NCBI RefSeq assembly: GCF_010211745.1
Contig: NZ_PDWQ01000005.1
Coordinates: 124,001-188,000, forward strand
Length of the DNA stretch: 64,000 bases
Direction of reading: 5' to 3'
DNA from: Pseudoxanthomonas kalamensis DSM 18571
GTDB lineage: Bacteria; Pseudomonadota; Gammaproteobacteria; Xanthomonadales; Xanthomonadaceae
The notes beneath the pieces are model-generated. The model was not told where the DNA came from. It worked only from the letters and a program-made list of their open reading frames with translations, and ran no database searches. Both the position numbers and the translations under genes were made by a program. The number at the start of each line of letters is the position of its first letter. Position 1 is the stretch's first letter. Shown piece by piece: positions 18,272 through 27,701 of this stretch.

Positions 18272-19633
18272 TCAGGCTACGTAGATGGTCTTGATGTTCA
18301 TGAACTCGTGGATGCCGTGCTCGGCCAGCTCGCGGCCGAAACCGGAACGCTTGCTGCCGCCGAACGGCAGCCGCACGTCGCTGCGCACGATGCCGTTGAC
18401 GAAGGCCGCGCCGCACTGCAGCTGCCGCGCCACCCGCTCGCCGGCCTGCGCATCGGCGGTCCACACGCTGCCGCCGAGGCCGAAGCTCGTGTCGTTGGCC
18501 ACCTGCACCGCCTCGGCTTCATCGGCCACACGCAGGATGCTGGCCACCGGCCCGAACAGTTCCTCGCCGTAGGCCGGCATCCCCGGCGCGACCGCATCGA
18601 GGATCGAGGCCGGATAGCCGGCGTGCGAGTCGTCCGGCCGGCACCCCAGCAGCGGCACCGCGCCGGCGGCGATGCTGGCCTCGACCTGGCGATGCAGTTC
18701 GTCGCGCAGATCCTGGCGGGCCATCGGCGCCAGCGTGGTGGCCTCGTCGGCGGGGTCGCCCAGCCGCAGCTGCGAGGCGGCCTGGACGAAACGTTCGACG
18801 AAGGCGTCGGCGATGCCGGCGGTGACGACGAAACGCTTGGCCGCGATGCAGGTCTGGCCGGCGTTGTCGAAGCGCGACTTCACCGCGGCCGGTACCACCA
18901 TGTCCAGATCGGCGTCGTCCAGCACCACGAAGGCGTCGCTGCCGCCCAGCTCCATCACGCATTTCTTCAGCTGGTCGCCGGCGTTGGCGGCGATCGAGCG
19001 ACCCGCGCGTTCGCTGCCGGTCAGGGTCACCGCCGCCACCCGTGCATCGCGCAACACTTCGGCCGCCTGCGCATTGTCGATGTGCAGCACCGAGAACACC
19101 CCCGGCGGCAGGCCGGCCGCATCCAGCACTTCCTGGATGATGTCGGCGCAGCGCGGCACGTTGCTGGCGTGCTTGAGCACCGAGACGTTGCCGGCCATCA
19201 GCGCCGGAGCCAGGAAACGGAACACCTGCCAGATCGGGAAATTCCACGGCATCACCGCCATCACGCAGCCGATCGGCTCGTAACACACGTAGCTGGATGC
19301 GGCCTCCGTCGCGATCGGGGTATCGCGCAGGTAATCGGCCGCATGCTCGGCGTAGTAGTCGCAGGCGCCGGCGCACTTCTCCACCTCGGCCAGCGCCTCG
19401 CGGCGCAGCTTGCCCATCTCGGCGGTCATCACCCGCTGGATGTCGTCGCGCCGCCGGCGCAGTTCGGCGCCAGCGCATCGCACGTGCTCGCCGCGCGTCT
19501 GCAACGGCAACGCCGCCCAGGCAGGGAAGGCGGCGGCAGCAGCGGCCAGGCGCGCTTCGACCTCGGTCGCGGCCTTCAGCTCGTGGCGGTATTCGCTCAG
19601 ACCGGTATGGGGATTGACGGTTTCCACGCTCAT
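18272..19633 (-). CDS. NAD(P)-dependent succinate-semialdehyde-type aldehyde dehydrogenase
   Basis: This 453-residue aldehyde dehydrogenase has general-base E228 (MELGGSDAFVV) and nucleophile C262 (NAGQTCIAAKRF). The sequence and short length fit the Sad/GabD-like succinate-semialdehyde dehydrogenases, which oxidise the product of GABA transamination to succinate. It is the last gene of the leftward polyamine block, 98 bp after potI, which fits a role in finishing GABA breakdown. Exact substrate is inferred from family and context only; no GABA transaminase other than the class III enzymes nearby is in the window. Confidence 0.85.
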   Translation of the reverse strand: MSVETVNPHTGLSEYRHELKAATEVEARLAAAAAAFPAWAALPLQTRGEHVRCAGAELRRRRDDIQRVMTAEMGKLRREALAEVEKCAGACDYYAEHAADYLRDTPIATEAASSYVCYEPIGCVMAVMPWNFPIWQVFRFLAPALMAGNVSVLKHASNVPRCADIIQEVLDAAGLPPGVFSVLHIDNAQAAEVLRDARVAAVTLTGSERAGRSIAANAGDQLKKCVMELGGSDAFVVLDDADLDMVVPAAVKSRFDNAGQTCIAAKRFVVTAGIADAFVERFVQAASQLRLGDPADEATTLAPMARQDLRDELHRQVEASIAAGAVPLLGCRPDDSHAGYPASILDAVAPGMPAYGEELFGPVASILRVADEAEAVQVANDTSFGLGGSVWTADAQAGERVARQLQCGAAFVNGIVRSDVRLPFGGSKRSGFGRELAEHGIHEFMNIKTIYVA

Positions 19634-19731
19634 GCTTCATGCGCGCGCGTTGCCGCACGCGTCCTCCGGGTTCATTGCTATTCCGCAGCGACCGACGGGA
19701 CCGGGGCGACAGCGTTTGCCATCGCTCCGGC

Positions 19732-20592
19732 TCAGCCGTTCTCCTGCAACGCCATCTGCATGTCGAGCTGACGACGCTTCTCGGCCCGCTGCATCCACCA
19801 CCAGCCAGCCACCACCACCACCGATACCAACAGCACCATGATGGTCGCCAGCGCGTTGATTTCCGGGTTCAGGCCGCGACGCACCGACGAGAACACCTTG
19901 ATCGGCAGCGTGGTCGAGCCGGGGCCGGACACGAAGCTGGCCACCACCACATCGTCCAGCGACAGGGTGAACGCCAGCAGCCAGCCCGACATCAGCGCCG
20001 GGGCGATGATCGGCAGGGTGATCTGGAAGAACACCTTGATCCGGTTCGCGCCCAAGTCCATCGCCGCCTCTTCCAGCGACTTGTCCAGTTCGGTCATGCG
20101 CGAGGAGATCACCACGGTGACGAAGGCGATGGTGAAGGTGACGTGGGCGATCCAGATCGACATCACGCCCTTGGCCTGGAATTCGCCCAGGCCCAGCGCG
20201 CCGATCACGTCGCCCATCGACACGAACAGCAGCAGCATCGACAGGCCGAGGATCACGTCCGGCATCACCAGCGGCGCGGTGATCAGGGCGCCGAACACCG
20301 ACTTGCTGGGGAAGCGCCGCATCCGTGTCATCACCAGCGAGGCCAAGGTACCCAGCACCACCGCCATAGTCGCGGTCCAGAACGCCACCTTCAGGCTGAG
20401 CCAGGCCGCCTGCAGCATCGACCGATCGCGGAACAGTTCGCCATACCATTTCACCGAGAACCCCGACCATACCGTGGCCAGCCGGCTCTCGTTGAACGAA
20501 TACACCATCAGGATCAGGATCGGCAGGTACAGGAAGCCGAAACCGAGCGCCAAGACCAGCCAGGTGAATCCGTGCTTGCGCAGCGCGTTCAT
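19732..20592 (-). CDS. potI: Spermidine/putrescine ABC transporter permease PotI
   Basis: This 286-residue inner-membrane permease is the second of the pair for polyamine import. About six transmembrane helices are visible, with the cytoplasmic EAA loop DKSLEEAAMDLGANRIKVFFQITLP that contacts the ATPase. Its ATG overlaps the potH stop (ATGA), a classical coupling arrangement. It corresponds to SpuH of Pseudomonas by order. Longer in-frame readings into potH are not real. Confidence 0.94.
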   Translation of the reverse strand: MNALRKHGFTWLVLALGFGFLYLPILILMVYSFNESRLATVWSGFSVKWYGELFRDRSMLQAAWLSLKVAFWTATMAVVLGTLASLVMTRMRRFPSKSVFGALITAPLVMPDVILGLSMLLLFVSMGDVIGALGLGEFQAKGVMSIWIAHVTFTIAFVTVVISSRMTELDKSLEEAAMDLGANRIKVFFQITLPIIAPALMSGWLLAFTLSLDDVVVASFVSGPGSTTLPIKVFSSVRRGLNPEINALATIMVLLVSVVVVAGWWWMQRAEKRRQLDMQMALQENG

Positions 20593-21503
20593 GTCAGCCT
20601 CCCTTCGATCTCGCGCTGTTGCACGCGGTTGAAGATCAGGATCGGCACCAGCAGCAGCAGCAGCATGGTCACCGCCACCGCCGAAGCGCGCGGCCAGTCG
20701 GTCGCGGTGAAGAAGTCGTTGACCAGCTGGCGTCCGATCATCAGCGTATCGGGACCGCCGAGCATCTCCGGGATGACGTACTCGCCGACCGCGGGGATCA
20801 TCACCAGCATGCAGCCGGCGATGATGCCGGCGCGCGACAGCGGCAGGGTGATCTTCATGAACGCCTGCCACGGCTTGGCGCCGAGGTCGTAGGCCGCCTC
20901 CAGCAGGCGGTTGTCGTGCTTGATCAGGTTGGTGTACAGCGGCAGGATCATGAACGGCAGGTAGCAGTACACGATGCCGATATAGGCCGCGATCGGCGTG
21001 TACAGGATCTTCAGCGGCTCGTCGATGATGTGCAGCTTGATCAGCAGGTTGTTGAGCAGGCCGTTGTTCTTGAGGATGCCGATCCAGGCGTACACGCGAA
21101 TCAGGAACGACGTCCACGACGGCAGCACCACCAGCATCATCGCCACGTTGCGCGCCGACGGCGACATCCGCGAGATCACGTAGGCGATCGGATAGCCGAT
21201 CAGCAACGCCAGCAGGGTCGATACCGCGGCGATCCAGATCGAGCTGGCGTAGGCCTGCACATACAGCGAGTCGGTGATCAGGGTGATGTAGTGGCTCAGG
21301 TTGAGCTTCAGCGTCACCGCGTTCTCGATGTATTCCACCACCGGCGAATACGGCGGCGAGCGGCCCTGGTCGCGCATCGAGAACGAGATTCGCAACACGA
21401 TCAGGAACGGCACCGCGAAGAACACCAGCATCCACAGGTAAGGGACGGCGATCACGCCCCAGCGCGGCCCCGGCAGCAGCTTCTTCAATTTGGCGATGTT
21501 CAT
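20589..21503 (-). CDS. potH: Spermidine/putrescine ABC transporter permease PotH
   Basis: This 304-residue inner-membrane permease has an N-terminal helix (WGVIAVPYLWMLVFFAVPFL), several further helices, and an EAA-type loop LLEAAYDLGAKPWQAFMKITLP near 205. It starts inside an ATGA overlap with potG and ends in another with potI, so the three are translated as a unit. It corresponds to SpuG. With PotI it forms the channel through which PotF-delivered polyamine passes. Confidence 0.94.
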   Translation of the reverse strand: MNIAKLKKLLPGPRWGVIAVPYLWMLVFFAVPFLIVLRISFSMRDQGRSPPYSPVVEYIENAVTLKLNLSHYITLITDSLYVQAYASSIWIAAVSTLLALLIGYPIAYVISRMSPSARNVAMMLVVLPSWTSFLIRVYAWIGILKNNGLLNNLLIKLHIIDEPLKILYTPIAAYIGIVYCYLPFMILPLYTNLIKHDNRLLEAAYDLGAKPWQAFMKITLPLSRAGIIAGCMLVMIPAVGEYVIPEMLGGPDTLMIGRQLVNDFFTATDWPRASAVAVTMLLLLLVPILIFNRVQQREIEGRLT

Positions 21504-22621
21504 GAGGTCAGCACCACCCCTTCGTTGTCGCCCCAGGACAGCCACACCTCGTCGCCCCAGGTCATGCCCTCGCTGGCCCAGCGCTCCTGGTTGGCGAAGT
21601 TGGCCATCATCTTGTAGCCGCTGGGCAGGCGCACATGGAACACCGAGTGGCTGCCGAAATAGGCGATGTCCTCGATCTTGCCGTGCGCCTTGTTGTACTT
21701 CTGGTCGGGCTCCTCCTTGCTGATCCAGACCTTCTCCGGGCGCACGCCGAAGCCGACTTCCTGGCCTTCGTAGCCGGAGATGCCGTGGCCGACGTAGACC
21801 AGGGTCGACAGCGCCTCGGATTCGATGGTCACGTATTCGGCCTGGTCGTCCTTCACCTTGCCTTCGACCATGTTGACCGAGCCGATGAATTCGGCGGCGA
21901 AGCGGCTGGTCGGCGATTCGTAGATCTCGTCGGGGGTGCCGACCTGACGGATCCGCCCGGTGTCCATCAGCGCGATCCGGGTGGCCATGGTCATGGCCTC
22001 TTCCTGGTCGTGGGTGACCATCACGCAGGTCACGCCGGAGGTCTCGATGATCCCCACCAGTTCCAGCTGCATCTGCGTGCGCAACTTCTTGTCCAGCGCA
22101 CCCATCGGCTCGTCCAGCAGCAGCAGCTTGGGGCCCATTGCCAGCGACCGCGCCAAGGCCACCCGCTGCTGCTGACCGCCGGACAGCTGGTGCGGCTTGC
22201 GCTTGGCCAGCGCGTTGAGATGGGTCAGGCTGAGCATCTCCTCGACCCGCTTGGCGATCGCCGGCTTGGCCATCTTCATCTGCTTCAGGCCGAAGGCGAT
22301 GTTCTGTTCCACCGTCATGTGCGGGAACAGCGCATAGGACTGGAACATCATGTTGATCGGCCGCTCGTACGGCGGCAGGCCGTTCATTTCCTGGCCGTCG
22401 ACGAAGATCTTGCCCGAGCTCGGCGTCTCGAAACCGCCCAGGCAACGCAGCAGGGTCGATTTGCCGCAGCCGGACCCGCCGAGCAGGGCGAAGATCTCGC
22501 CCTTGCGGATCGACAGGTTGGTGTCCTCGACGGCGACGAAATTGCCGAACTCCTTGCGCACGTCGACGATGTTGACGTACTTGTCAGCTTCCTTTACCGC
22601 ACCTGCCTGTTCCTGCGTCAT
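21500..22621 (-). CDS. potG: Spermidine/putrescine ABC transporter ATP-binding protein PotG/PotA
   Basis: This 373-residue ATPase has Walker A (GGSGCGKST), the signature LSGGQQQRVALARSL, Walker B (LLLLDEPMGALD) and the H-loop VTHDQEEA. A C-terminal TOBE-like domain (about 285-373) follows, as in PotA/PotG. It energises import through PotH/PotI. Start MTQEQ is chosen from alignment; the upstream in-frame extension is low-complexity intergenic sequence. It lies 144 bp downstream of potF, separated by a strong stem-loop, and overlaps potH by 4 bases. Confidence 0.95.
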   Translation of the reverse strand: MTQEQAGAVKEADKYVNIVDVRKEFGNFVAVEDTNLSIRKGEIFALLGGSGCGKSTLLRCLGGFETPSSGKIFVDGQEMNGLPPYERPINMMFQSYALFPHMTVEQNIAFGLKQMKMAKPAIAKRVEEMLSLTHLNALAKRKPHQLSGGQQQRVALARSLAMGPKLLLLDEPMGALDKKLRTQMQLELVGIIETSGVTCVMVTHDQEEAMTMATRIALMDTGRIRQVGTPDEIYESPTSRFAAEFIGSVNMVEGKVKDDQAEYVTIESEALSTLVYVGHGISGYEGQEVGFGVRPEKVWISKEEPDQKYNKAHGKIEDIAYFGSHSVFHVRLPSGYKMMANFANQERWASEGMTWGDEVWLSWGDNEGVVLTS

Positions 22622-22725
22622 GTCGTGCCCTCGGGATCGGATCCAGCGATGGGGCCCAGCGAATCCCGGAACACTCACTCCGGCATCGTTGCCCCGCAAG
22701 TCTTGCAAGGGGTGGAGCGCCGCAT

Positions 22726-22748
22726 GGCCGGCGGCGTGCCCGCCGGCC
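22726..22748 (-). promoter_or_regulatory. Intercistronic stem-loop between potF and potG
   Basis: A perfect 9-bp stem (GGCCGGCGG/CCGCCGGCC) with a five-base loop lies 17 bases past the potF stop, with no T-run. Such hairpins after a binding-protein gene commonly protect the upstream message or partly stop transcription, keeping binding protein in excess; that role is inferred. Confidence 0.6.
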
Positions 22749-22765
22749 ACGGTCTATCTGTCCGC

Positions 22766-23878
22766 TTACTTCCCGGTCTTCAGGTCGGTCCAGATCCGGG
22801 TGTACTGCTCGTTGACCTCCGGCGGGATGATCGCGAAGGTGAACAGCTTGGCCGCGACTTCCGGCGGCGGATAGATGGTCGGGTCGCCGGTGATTTCCGG
22901 ATCCATCAGCTCCTTGGCCGCGGTCACCGCGTTCGGATAGCTGATGTAGTCGGAGTTGTTGGCCATCACCTGCGGGTCCAGCAGGTAGTTGATGTAGGCG
23001 TAAGCCTCGTCGACGTGCTTGGCGTCCTTGGGAATGGCCAGCATGTCGAACCACAGCGGCGCGCCTTCCTGCGGGATCGAGTAGGCGATGTCGACGCCGT
23101 TCTCGGCCTCGGCGGCGCGGTCGCGGGCCTGGATGATATCGCCCGACCAGCCCAGCACCAGACAGGTGTCACCGTTGGCCAGCGCGTCGATGTACTGCGA
23201 GGAATGGAAGTTGGTGATGTACGGGCGGATCGTCTTCAACAGCGCGGCCGCCTTGTCGATCACCGCCGGGTCGGTGCTGTTCGGGTCTTCGCCAAGATAA
23301 TTCAGTGCGATCGGGATGATTTCGCTGGGGGTGTCCAGTAGGGTCACGCCACAGTCCTTCAGCTTGGAGATGTTCTCCGGCTTGAACACCAGGTCCAGGG
23401 TGTCGGTGATGTCGGTGCTGCCGAAGGCGGCCTTGACCTTGCCGACGTTGTAGCCGATGCCGGTGGTGCCCCACATGTACGGCACCGCGTACTGGTTGCC
23501 CGGGTCCTGGCTCTCGAGCTTCTGCATGAACTCGGGATCGAGGTTGGCGTAGTTGGGGATCTTGCTGCGGTCCAGCGGCAGGAACACGCCGGCCTGGATC
23601 TGCCGGCCGAGGAAGTTCAGCGTCGGTACCACCACGTCATAGCCACTGGAACCGGCCAGCAGCTTGGTCTCCAGCACTTCGTTGCTGTCGAACACGTCGT
23701 AGGTGACCTTGATGCCGGTCGCCGCCTCGAAGTTCGAGTTGGTGTCGTCGGCGATGTAGTCGGACCAGTTGTAGACATTGACGACCTTGTCCGCCGCCGC
23801 GCCACCTTCTCCGCCGCCGCCACCACAGGCCGCCAGGGTACAGGCGGCCACCATCATTCCCAGGATTCGCAGTTTCAT
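22766..23878 (-). CDS. potF: Periplasmic polyamine-binding lipoprotein PotF/SpuE-type
   Basis: This 370-residue extracellular solute-binding protein belongs to the PotD/PotF family. The signal peptide ends in a lipobox (LAAC, Cys18), so it should be lipid-anchored. VVNVYNWSDYIAD, LAGSSGYDVVVPT and GWSGDIIQARDRA are typical of putrescine/spermidine receptors. Start MKLRILG is fixed by the signal peptide. Pseudomonas has two tandem receptors here (SpuD for putrescine, SpuE for spermidine), but only one is present, so its preference is uncertain. It lies between spuC and potG. Confidence 0.92.
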   Translation of the reverse strand: MKLRILGMMVAACTLAACGGGGGEGGAAADKVVNVYNWSDYIADDTNSNFEAATGIKVTYDVFDSNEVLETKLLAGSSGYDVVVPTLNFLGRQIQAGVFLPLDRSKIPNYANLDPEFMQKLESQDPGNQYAVPYMWGTTGIGYNVGKVKAAFGSTDITDTLDLVFKPENISKLKDCGVTLLDTPSEIIPIALNYLGEDPNSTDPAVIDKAAALLKTIRPYITNFHSSQYIDALANGDTCLVLGWSGDIIQARDRAAEAENGVDIAYSIPQEGAPLWFDMLAIPKDAKHVDEAYAYINYLLDPQVMANNSDYISYPNAVTAAKELMDPEITGDPTIYPPPEVAAKLFTFAIIPPEVNEQYTRIWTDLKTGK

Positions 23879-23970
23879 CGCACTCTCCACATGGCCCGAA
23901 GGGCATTGTTGATAGGAACCCGGATCCCGCCGAGCCGGAACCCGCCTTGCACCTGCCGCCCCCTTCCGAA

Positions 23971-25335
23971 CTACTTGCCCAGCTCTGCGGCCGTTTCGTC
24001 GAGCGACTTCCAGATCTTCCCGAACAGTTCGTCGACCTGGTCCCGGGTCAGGATCAAGGGCGGCGAAAGCAGCATCGAATCGTAGGTCGCCCGCAGGATC
24101 AATCCATTCCGCAGGGCCAGGTCGCGGCACAGCGATCCCACTTTACCCCGATCCTCGAAGAATGCACGCCGGCCCTTGTCGGGGACCAATTCCAGCGCGC
24201 CGACCATGCCGGCGATGCGCGCCTCGCCGACCAGACGATGCTCGCCCAGCTCGGCCCAGCGCTGCGCCAGGTAGGGCGCCACTTCGTCGCGGGCACGCTC
24301 GACGATGTGCTCTTCCTGCAGGATGCGGATGTTCTCCAGCGCCACCGCCGCGCAGACCGGGTGGCCGGAATAGGTGGCGCCGTGGGCCAGTTCGCCGCCC
24401 TGTTCCTTCAGCACCTTGGCGACGCGGTCGTTGAACATCGCCGCACCCAGCGGGATGTAACCCGAGGTGATGCCCTTGGCCACCGGCATGATGTCTGGCT
24501 GAAAGCCGAAGTATTGCGAACCGAACCACTCGCCGGTGCGGCCGAAGCCGCAGATCACCTCGTCGGCGATCAGCAGCACGTCGTACTTGCGGCAGATGCG
24601 CTCGATCTCCGGCCAATAGGTCTGCGGCGGGATGTACACGCCGATCGCGCCCATGATCGGCTCGCCGATGAAGGCCGCCACCCGCTCCGGCCCCAGCTGC
24701 AGGATCTTGTCCTCCAGCCGCCGCGCCGCGACCAGGCCGTACTCGTCCGGCGACAGGTCGCCACCATCGGCGAACCAGAACGGCGGATCGATGTGGTGGA
24801 TGTCCGGGATCGGCAACCCGCCCTGCTTGTGCATGCCCTTCATGCCGCCGAGGCTGGCACCGCCGATGGTGGTGCCGTGGTAGCCGTCGTGGCGGCCGAT
24901 GAAGATGTTCTTCTGCGGCTGGTCCTGCACCGCCCAGAAATGCCGCACCAGGCGCAGGATGGTGTCGTTGGCCTCCGAACCGGAGTTCATGAAGAAGGCG
25001 TGGTTGATGTCGCCCGGCGCCAGTTCCGCCAGCTTGGCCGCCAGCCGGATGGTCGGCTCGGTGGTGCACTGGAAGAAGCTGTTGTAGTAGGCCAGCTCGG
25101 TCATCTGCCGCGACGCCGCCTCGCCCAGCTCCTTGCGGCCGTAGCCGATGTTGACGCACCACAGCCCGGCGAAGGCGTCCAGCAGCTGGTTGCCGTCGGC
25201 GTCCCAGACGTAGCAGCCTTCGCCGCGGGTCAGGATGCGGGTACCACGCTCGGCCAGCGCCGCATTGTCGTTGAACGGATGCAGATGATGGGCGGCATCC
25301 AGCCGCTGCAGCGCGGTCGTATCGGGGTGTTGCAT
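23971..25335 (-). CDS. spuC: Putrescine-pyruvate aminotransferase SpuC-type
   Basis: This 454-residue class III PLP aminotransferase has MNSGSEANDTILRLVRHFW, DEVICGFGRTG, and the Schiff-base lysine K287 in PVAKGITSGY. The family (SpuC/YgjG-like) moves the amino group of putrescine, spermidine or other diamines to pyruvate, giving aminobutyraldehyde and alanine. GGAG precedes the ATG. It sits between spuB and potF exactly as in the Pseudomonas spu locus. This direct transamination route would run in parallel with the gamma-glutamyl route encoded alongside. Confidence 0.9.
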   Translation of the reverse strand: MQHPDTTALQRLDAAHHLHPFNDNAALAERGTRILTRGEGCYVWDADGNQLLDAFAGLWCVNIGYGRKELGEAASRQMTELAYYNSFFQCTTEPTIRLAAKLAELAPGDINHAFFMNSGSEANDTILRLVRHFWAVQDQPQKNIFIGRHDGYHGTTIGGASLGGMKGMHKQGGLPIPDIHHIDPPFWFADGGDLSPDEYGLVAARRLEDKILQLGPERVAAFIGEPIMGAIGVYIPPQTYWPEIERICRKYDVLLIADEVICGFGRTGEWFGSQYFGFQPDIMPVAKGITSGYIPLGAAMFNDRVAKVLKEQGGELAHGATYSGHPVCAAVALENIRILQEEHIVERARDEVAPYLAQRWAELGEHRLVGEARIAGMVGALELVPDKGRRAFFEDRGKVGSLCRDLALRNGLILRATYDSMLLSPPLILTRDQVDELFGKIWKSLDETAAELGK

Positions 25336-25429
25336 GGATTCTCCTCGGATTGCATTGCCGGGACGTCGCCGTCCGCGACCTGGCCCGCCGCACGGACCGG
25401 TCGCGGAGCGCATCCGCCCCTGCGGGATT

Positions 25430-26815
25430 TCACACGTTGAGCAGCAGGAACTCACGTTCCCACGAACTGATGACACGGAAGAAGGTTTCGTATTCCTTGC
25501 GCTTGACCGAGACGTAGGCGCGAACGAAACGCGGCCCCAGCAGGGTCTGCAACGGGTTGCTTTCGGCCAGCGCGTCCAGCGCCTCGCCCAGCGAGCGCGG
25601 CAGGTCGAAACCGCTGTCCTGCGCGCTGGCGGTCAGCGGCGGGGTCGGCTTGAGCTTCTCGCGGATGCCGAGCAGGCCGCAGGCCAGGGTCGCGGCCATC
25701 GCCAGGTAGGGATTGGCGTCGGAACCGGCAAAACGGCTTTCGACACGGGTGTTCTCGCGCGTATCCATCGGCACGCGCAGGCCGCAAGTGCGGTTGTCGT
25801 AACCCCAGTGCACGTTCTTCGGCGAGACCTCGCCGAACATCAGCCGGCGGTAGGAGTTGACGTTGGGGGCGAAGAACGCCATCGCCATCGGCCCGTACTT
25901 CTGCAATCCGGCCAGATAGTGGAAGAACATCGGGCTGGGCTTATCGTCGCTCTTGCCGGCGAACACGTTGCGGCCCTTCCTGGTCTCCACCACGCTCTGG
26001 TGGATGTGCATCGAACTGCCCGGCTCGTTCTCCATCGGCTTGGCCAGAAAGGTGGCGTAGACGCCGTGGCGCAGCGCCGCCTCGCGCATGGTGCGCTTGA
26101 ACAGGAACACCTGGTCGGCGCGCGACATCGCGTCGGAATGGATGAAGTTGACTTCCAGCTGCGCCGCGCCGGATTCGTGGATCAACGTGTCCACGTCCAG
26201 TTCCATCGCATCGCAGTAGTCGTACATCAGGTCGAGGATCGGGTCGAACTCGTTGACCGCGTCGATCGAATACGACTGCCGCGCCGTCTCCGGGCGGCCG
26301 GAGCGGCCGGCCGGCGGCAGCAGCGGGAAATCCGGATCGGTGTTCTTCTGTACCAGGAAGAATTCCAGCTCCGGCGCCACCACCGGGCGCAGGTCGAGGT
26401 CCTCGTAGGCGTTGAGCACCCGCCGCAGCACATTGCGCGGCGCCAGTTCGTGCGGCTTGCCGTCCTTGGTCAGGCAATCGTGGATTACCTGCGCAGTCGG
26501 GTCGGTCGCCCACGGCACCATCCGCACGGTGTCGGCGTCCGGGCGCAGGAACATGTCCGAGTCCGACGGCGAAGTCAGCTCGTAGTAGTCCTCCGGATAT
26601 TCGCCGGTGACGGTGGTGGCGAAGATGCCCTCGGGCAGGCGGGTGCCGTAGTCGTGGCTGAACTTGTCGGCCGGGATGATCTTGCCGCGCGCGTTGCCGG
26701 TGATGTCCGGCACCAGGCATTCGACCTCGGTGATGTTGCGTTCCTTCAGCCAGCGCCGCAGCGCGCTTTCGGTCTGCTCGGGCGTGCTCTTGCGATGGGA
26801 TTGGCGCTGGCTCAC
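25430..26815 (-). CDS. spuB: Gamma-glutamylpolyamine synthetase SpuB/PuuA-type
   Basis: This 461-residue glutamine-synthetase-family ligase has EVECLVPDITGNARGKIIP at the N-terminus, SSMHIHQSV, APNVNSYRRL and NRTCGLRVP in the catalytic domain. In this clade the substrate accepting glutamate is a polyamine rather than ammonia; the N-terminal segment fits PuuA/SpuB better than GlnA. A GTG start overlaps the spuA stop by four bases (GTGA), so the pair is coupled. Which of putrescine, spermidine or another amine it prefers cannot be read here. Confidence 0.9.
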   Translation of the reverse strand: MSQRQSHRKSTPEQTESALRRWLKERNITEVECLVPDITGNARGKIIPADKFSHDYGTRLPEGIFATTVTGEYPEDYYELTSPSDSDMFLRPDADTVRMVPWATDPTAQVIHDCLTKDGKPHELAPRNVLRRVLNAYEDLDLRPVVAPELEFFLVQKNTDPDFPLLPPAGRSGRPETARQSYSIDAVNEFDPILDLMYDYCDAMELDVDTLIHESGAAQLEVNFIHSDAMSRADQVFLFKRTMREAALRHGVYATFLAKPMENEPGSSMHIHQSVVETRKGRNVFAGKSDDKPSPMFFHYLAGLQKYGPMAMAFFAPNVNSYRRLMFGEVSPKNVHWGYDNRTCGLRVPMDTRENTRVESRFAGSDANPYLAMAATLACGLLGIREKLKPTPPLTASAQDSGFDLPRSLGEALDALAESNPLQTLLGPRFVRAYVSVKRKEYETFFRVISSWEREFLLLNV

Positions 26816-27618
26816 GCGATCGCGTCCTCGGTTGCGTTGCATTGACCGGACACCGTGCCCTCGCCCGCCGCACGCCGACGGGCGTAGGCCCGGCAAGCGT
26901 CGCCGAAGGCGCGGAAGATGCCCAGATAGAAGGGGTTTTCGGTGACCTGCCACTCGGGGTGCCACTGCACGCCGAGCAGGAAGCCGTCGCCGGCATGGCG
27001 GAAGCCTTCGATCAGCCCGTCCGGCGCCACCGCCTCGACCTTCAGTCCGCGACCCAGCCGGGCCACGCCCTGTCCGTGCAGCGAGTTGACCTGCACCGAC
27101 GGCGTGCCGGCGATGCCGGCGAGGATGCCGCCCGGGTTCAGCGTCACCGTATGTGCCGGCGCGTACTGCTGTTCCAGCGGCGCGTCGGGGTTTTCGCGAT
27201 GATCCATGAAGCCGGGCACCTCGTGCACCTTCTGGTGCAGGCTGCCGCCCAAGGCCACGTTCACTTCCTGGAAGCCGCGACAGACCGCCAGCACCGGCAA
27301 ACCCAGTTCCAATGCCAGCGAAATCAGCGGCAACGTGTTGGCGTCGCGCGCCGGATCGTGCAGGTTGCCTTCGTAGCTGGGCTCGTCGGAATAGTGATGC
27401 GGCTCGATGTTGCTGACCGCGCCGGTCAGCAGCAGTCCGTCCAGCGGTTCCAGCAACTCGCGCAACGGCAGTCCGGGTTGCAGGGCCGGCAGCAGCAGCG
27501 GCAGCGCGCCGGCGCCATCGACCACCGCGCGCACGTACTTCTCGCCGGTGGCGAGAAAGGGGTGCTGGCCGATGAGCTTGCGATCGGTGGGCAAACCGAC
27601 CCGTGGCGCGCTGGCCAT
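26812..27618 (-). CDS. spuA: Gamma-glutamyl-GABA hydrolase SpuA/PuuD-type
   Basis: This 268-residue class I glutamine-amidotransferase-like hydrolase has nucleophile C113 in AVCRGFQEVN and the His/Glu pair H220/E222 in GVQWHPEW. PuuD/SpuA enzymes cleave gamma-glutamyl-GABA (or related gamma-glutamyl amino acids) to glutamate and GABA, the last step of the glutamylation route. It is the first gene of the leftward operon, divergent from spuI, with about 200 bp of shared promoter region. Confidence 0.92.
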   Translation of the reverse strand: MASAPRVGLPTDRKLIGQHPFLATGEKYVRAVVDGAGALPLLLPALQPGLPLRELLEPLDGLLLTGAVSNIEPHHYSDEPSYEGNLHDPARDANTLPLISLALELGLPVLAVCRGFQEVNVALGGSLHQKVHEVPGFMDHRENPDAPLEQQYAPAHTVTLNPGGILAGIAGTPSVQVNSLHGQGVARLGRGLKVEAVAPDGLIEGFRHAGDGFLLGVQWHPEWQVTENPFYLGIFRAFGDACRAYARRRAAGEGTVSGQCNATEDAIA

Positions 27619-27667
27619 GGAGACGACTCCGAGGGACTTGCGGCGAAGTTAACCCGGCTGTTTTATT

Positions 27668-27675
27668 TTTACAAC
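27668..27675. promoter_or_regulatory. Candidate PuuR-type half-site upstream of spuA
   Basis: The octamer TTTACAAC lies about 50 bp upstream of spuA. The same octamer on the opposite strand (GTTGTAAA) occurs at 42370-42377, in the promoter region shared by the PuuR-like regulator and the omega-amino-acid transaminase. Shared use by one regulator is an inference. Confidence 0.35.
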
Positions 27676-27677
27676 AC

Positions 27678-27701
27678 GTCACACGAATTCGGCCTTGTGA
27701 C
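27678..27701. promoter_or_regulatory. Inverted repeat in the spuA-spuI intergenic region
   Basis: GTCACA and TGTGAC are separated by 12 bases between two divergent polyamine operons. This is a plausible operator, but arm spacing does not match the usual Crp/Clp site (TGTGA-N6-TCACA). Confidence 0.35.

Noticed and set aside
19732-21435. 567-residue potI reading and the 618-residue reading of potH
   Set aside because: These are upstream in-frame extensions into the neighbouring gene; true starts are set by ATGA overlaps and by family length.
27678-27701. Crp/Clp binding site
   Set aside because: The arms are GTCACA...TGTGAC with 12 bases between; Clp/Crp needs TGTGA-N6-TCACA in the other order.
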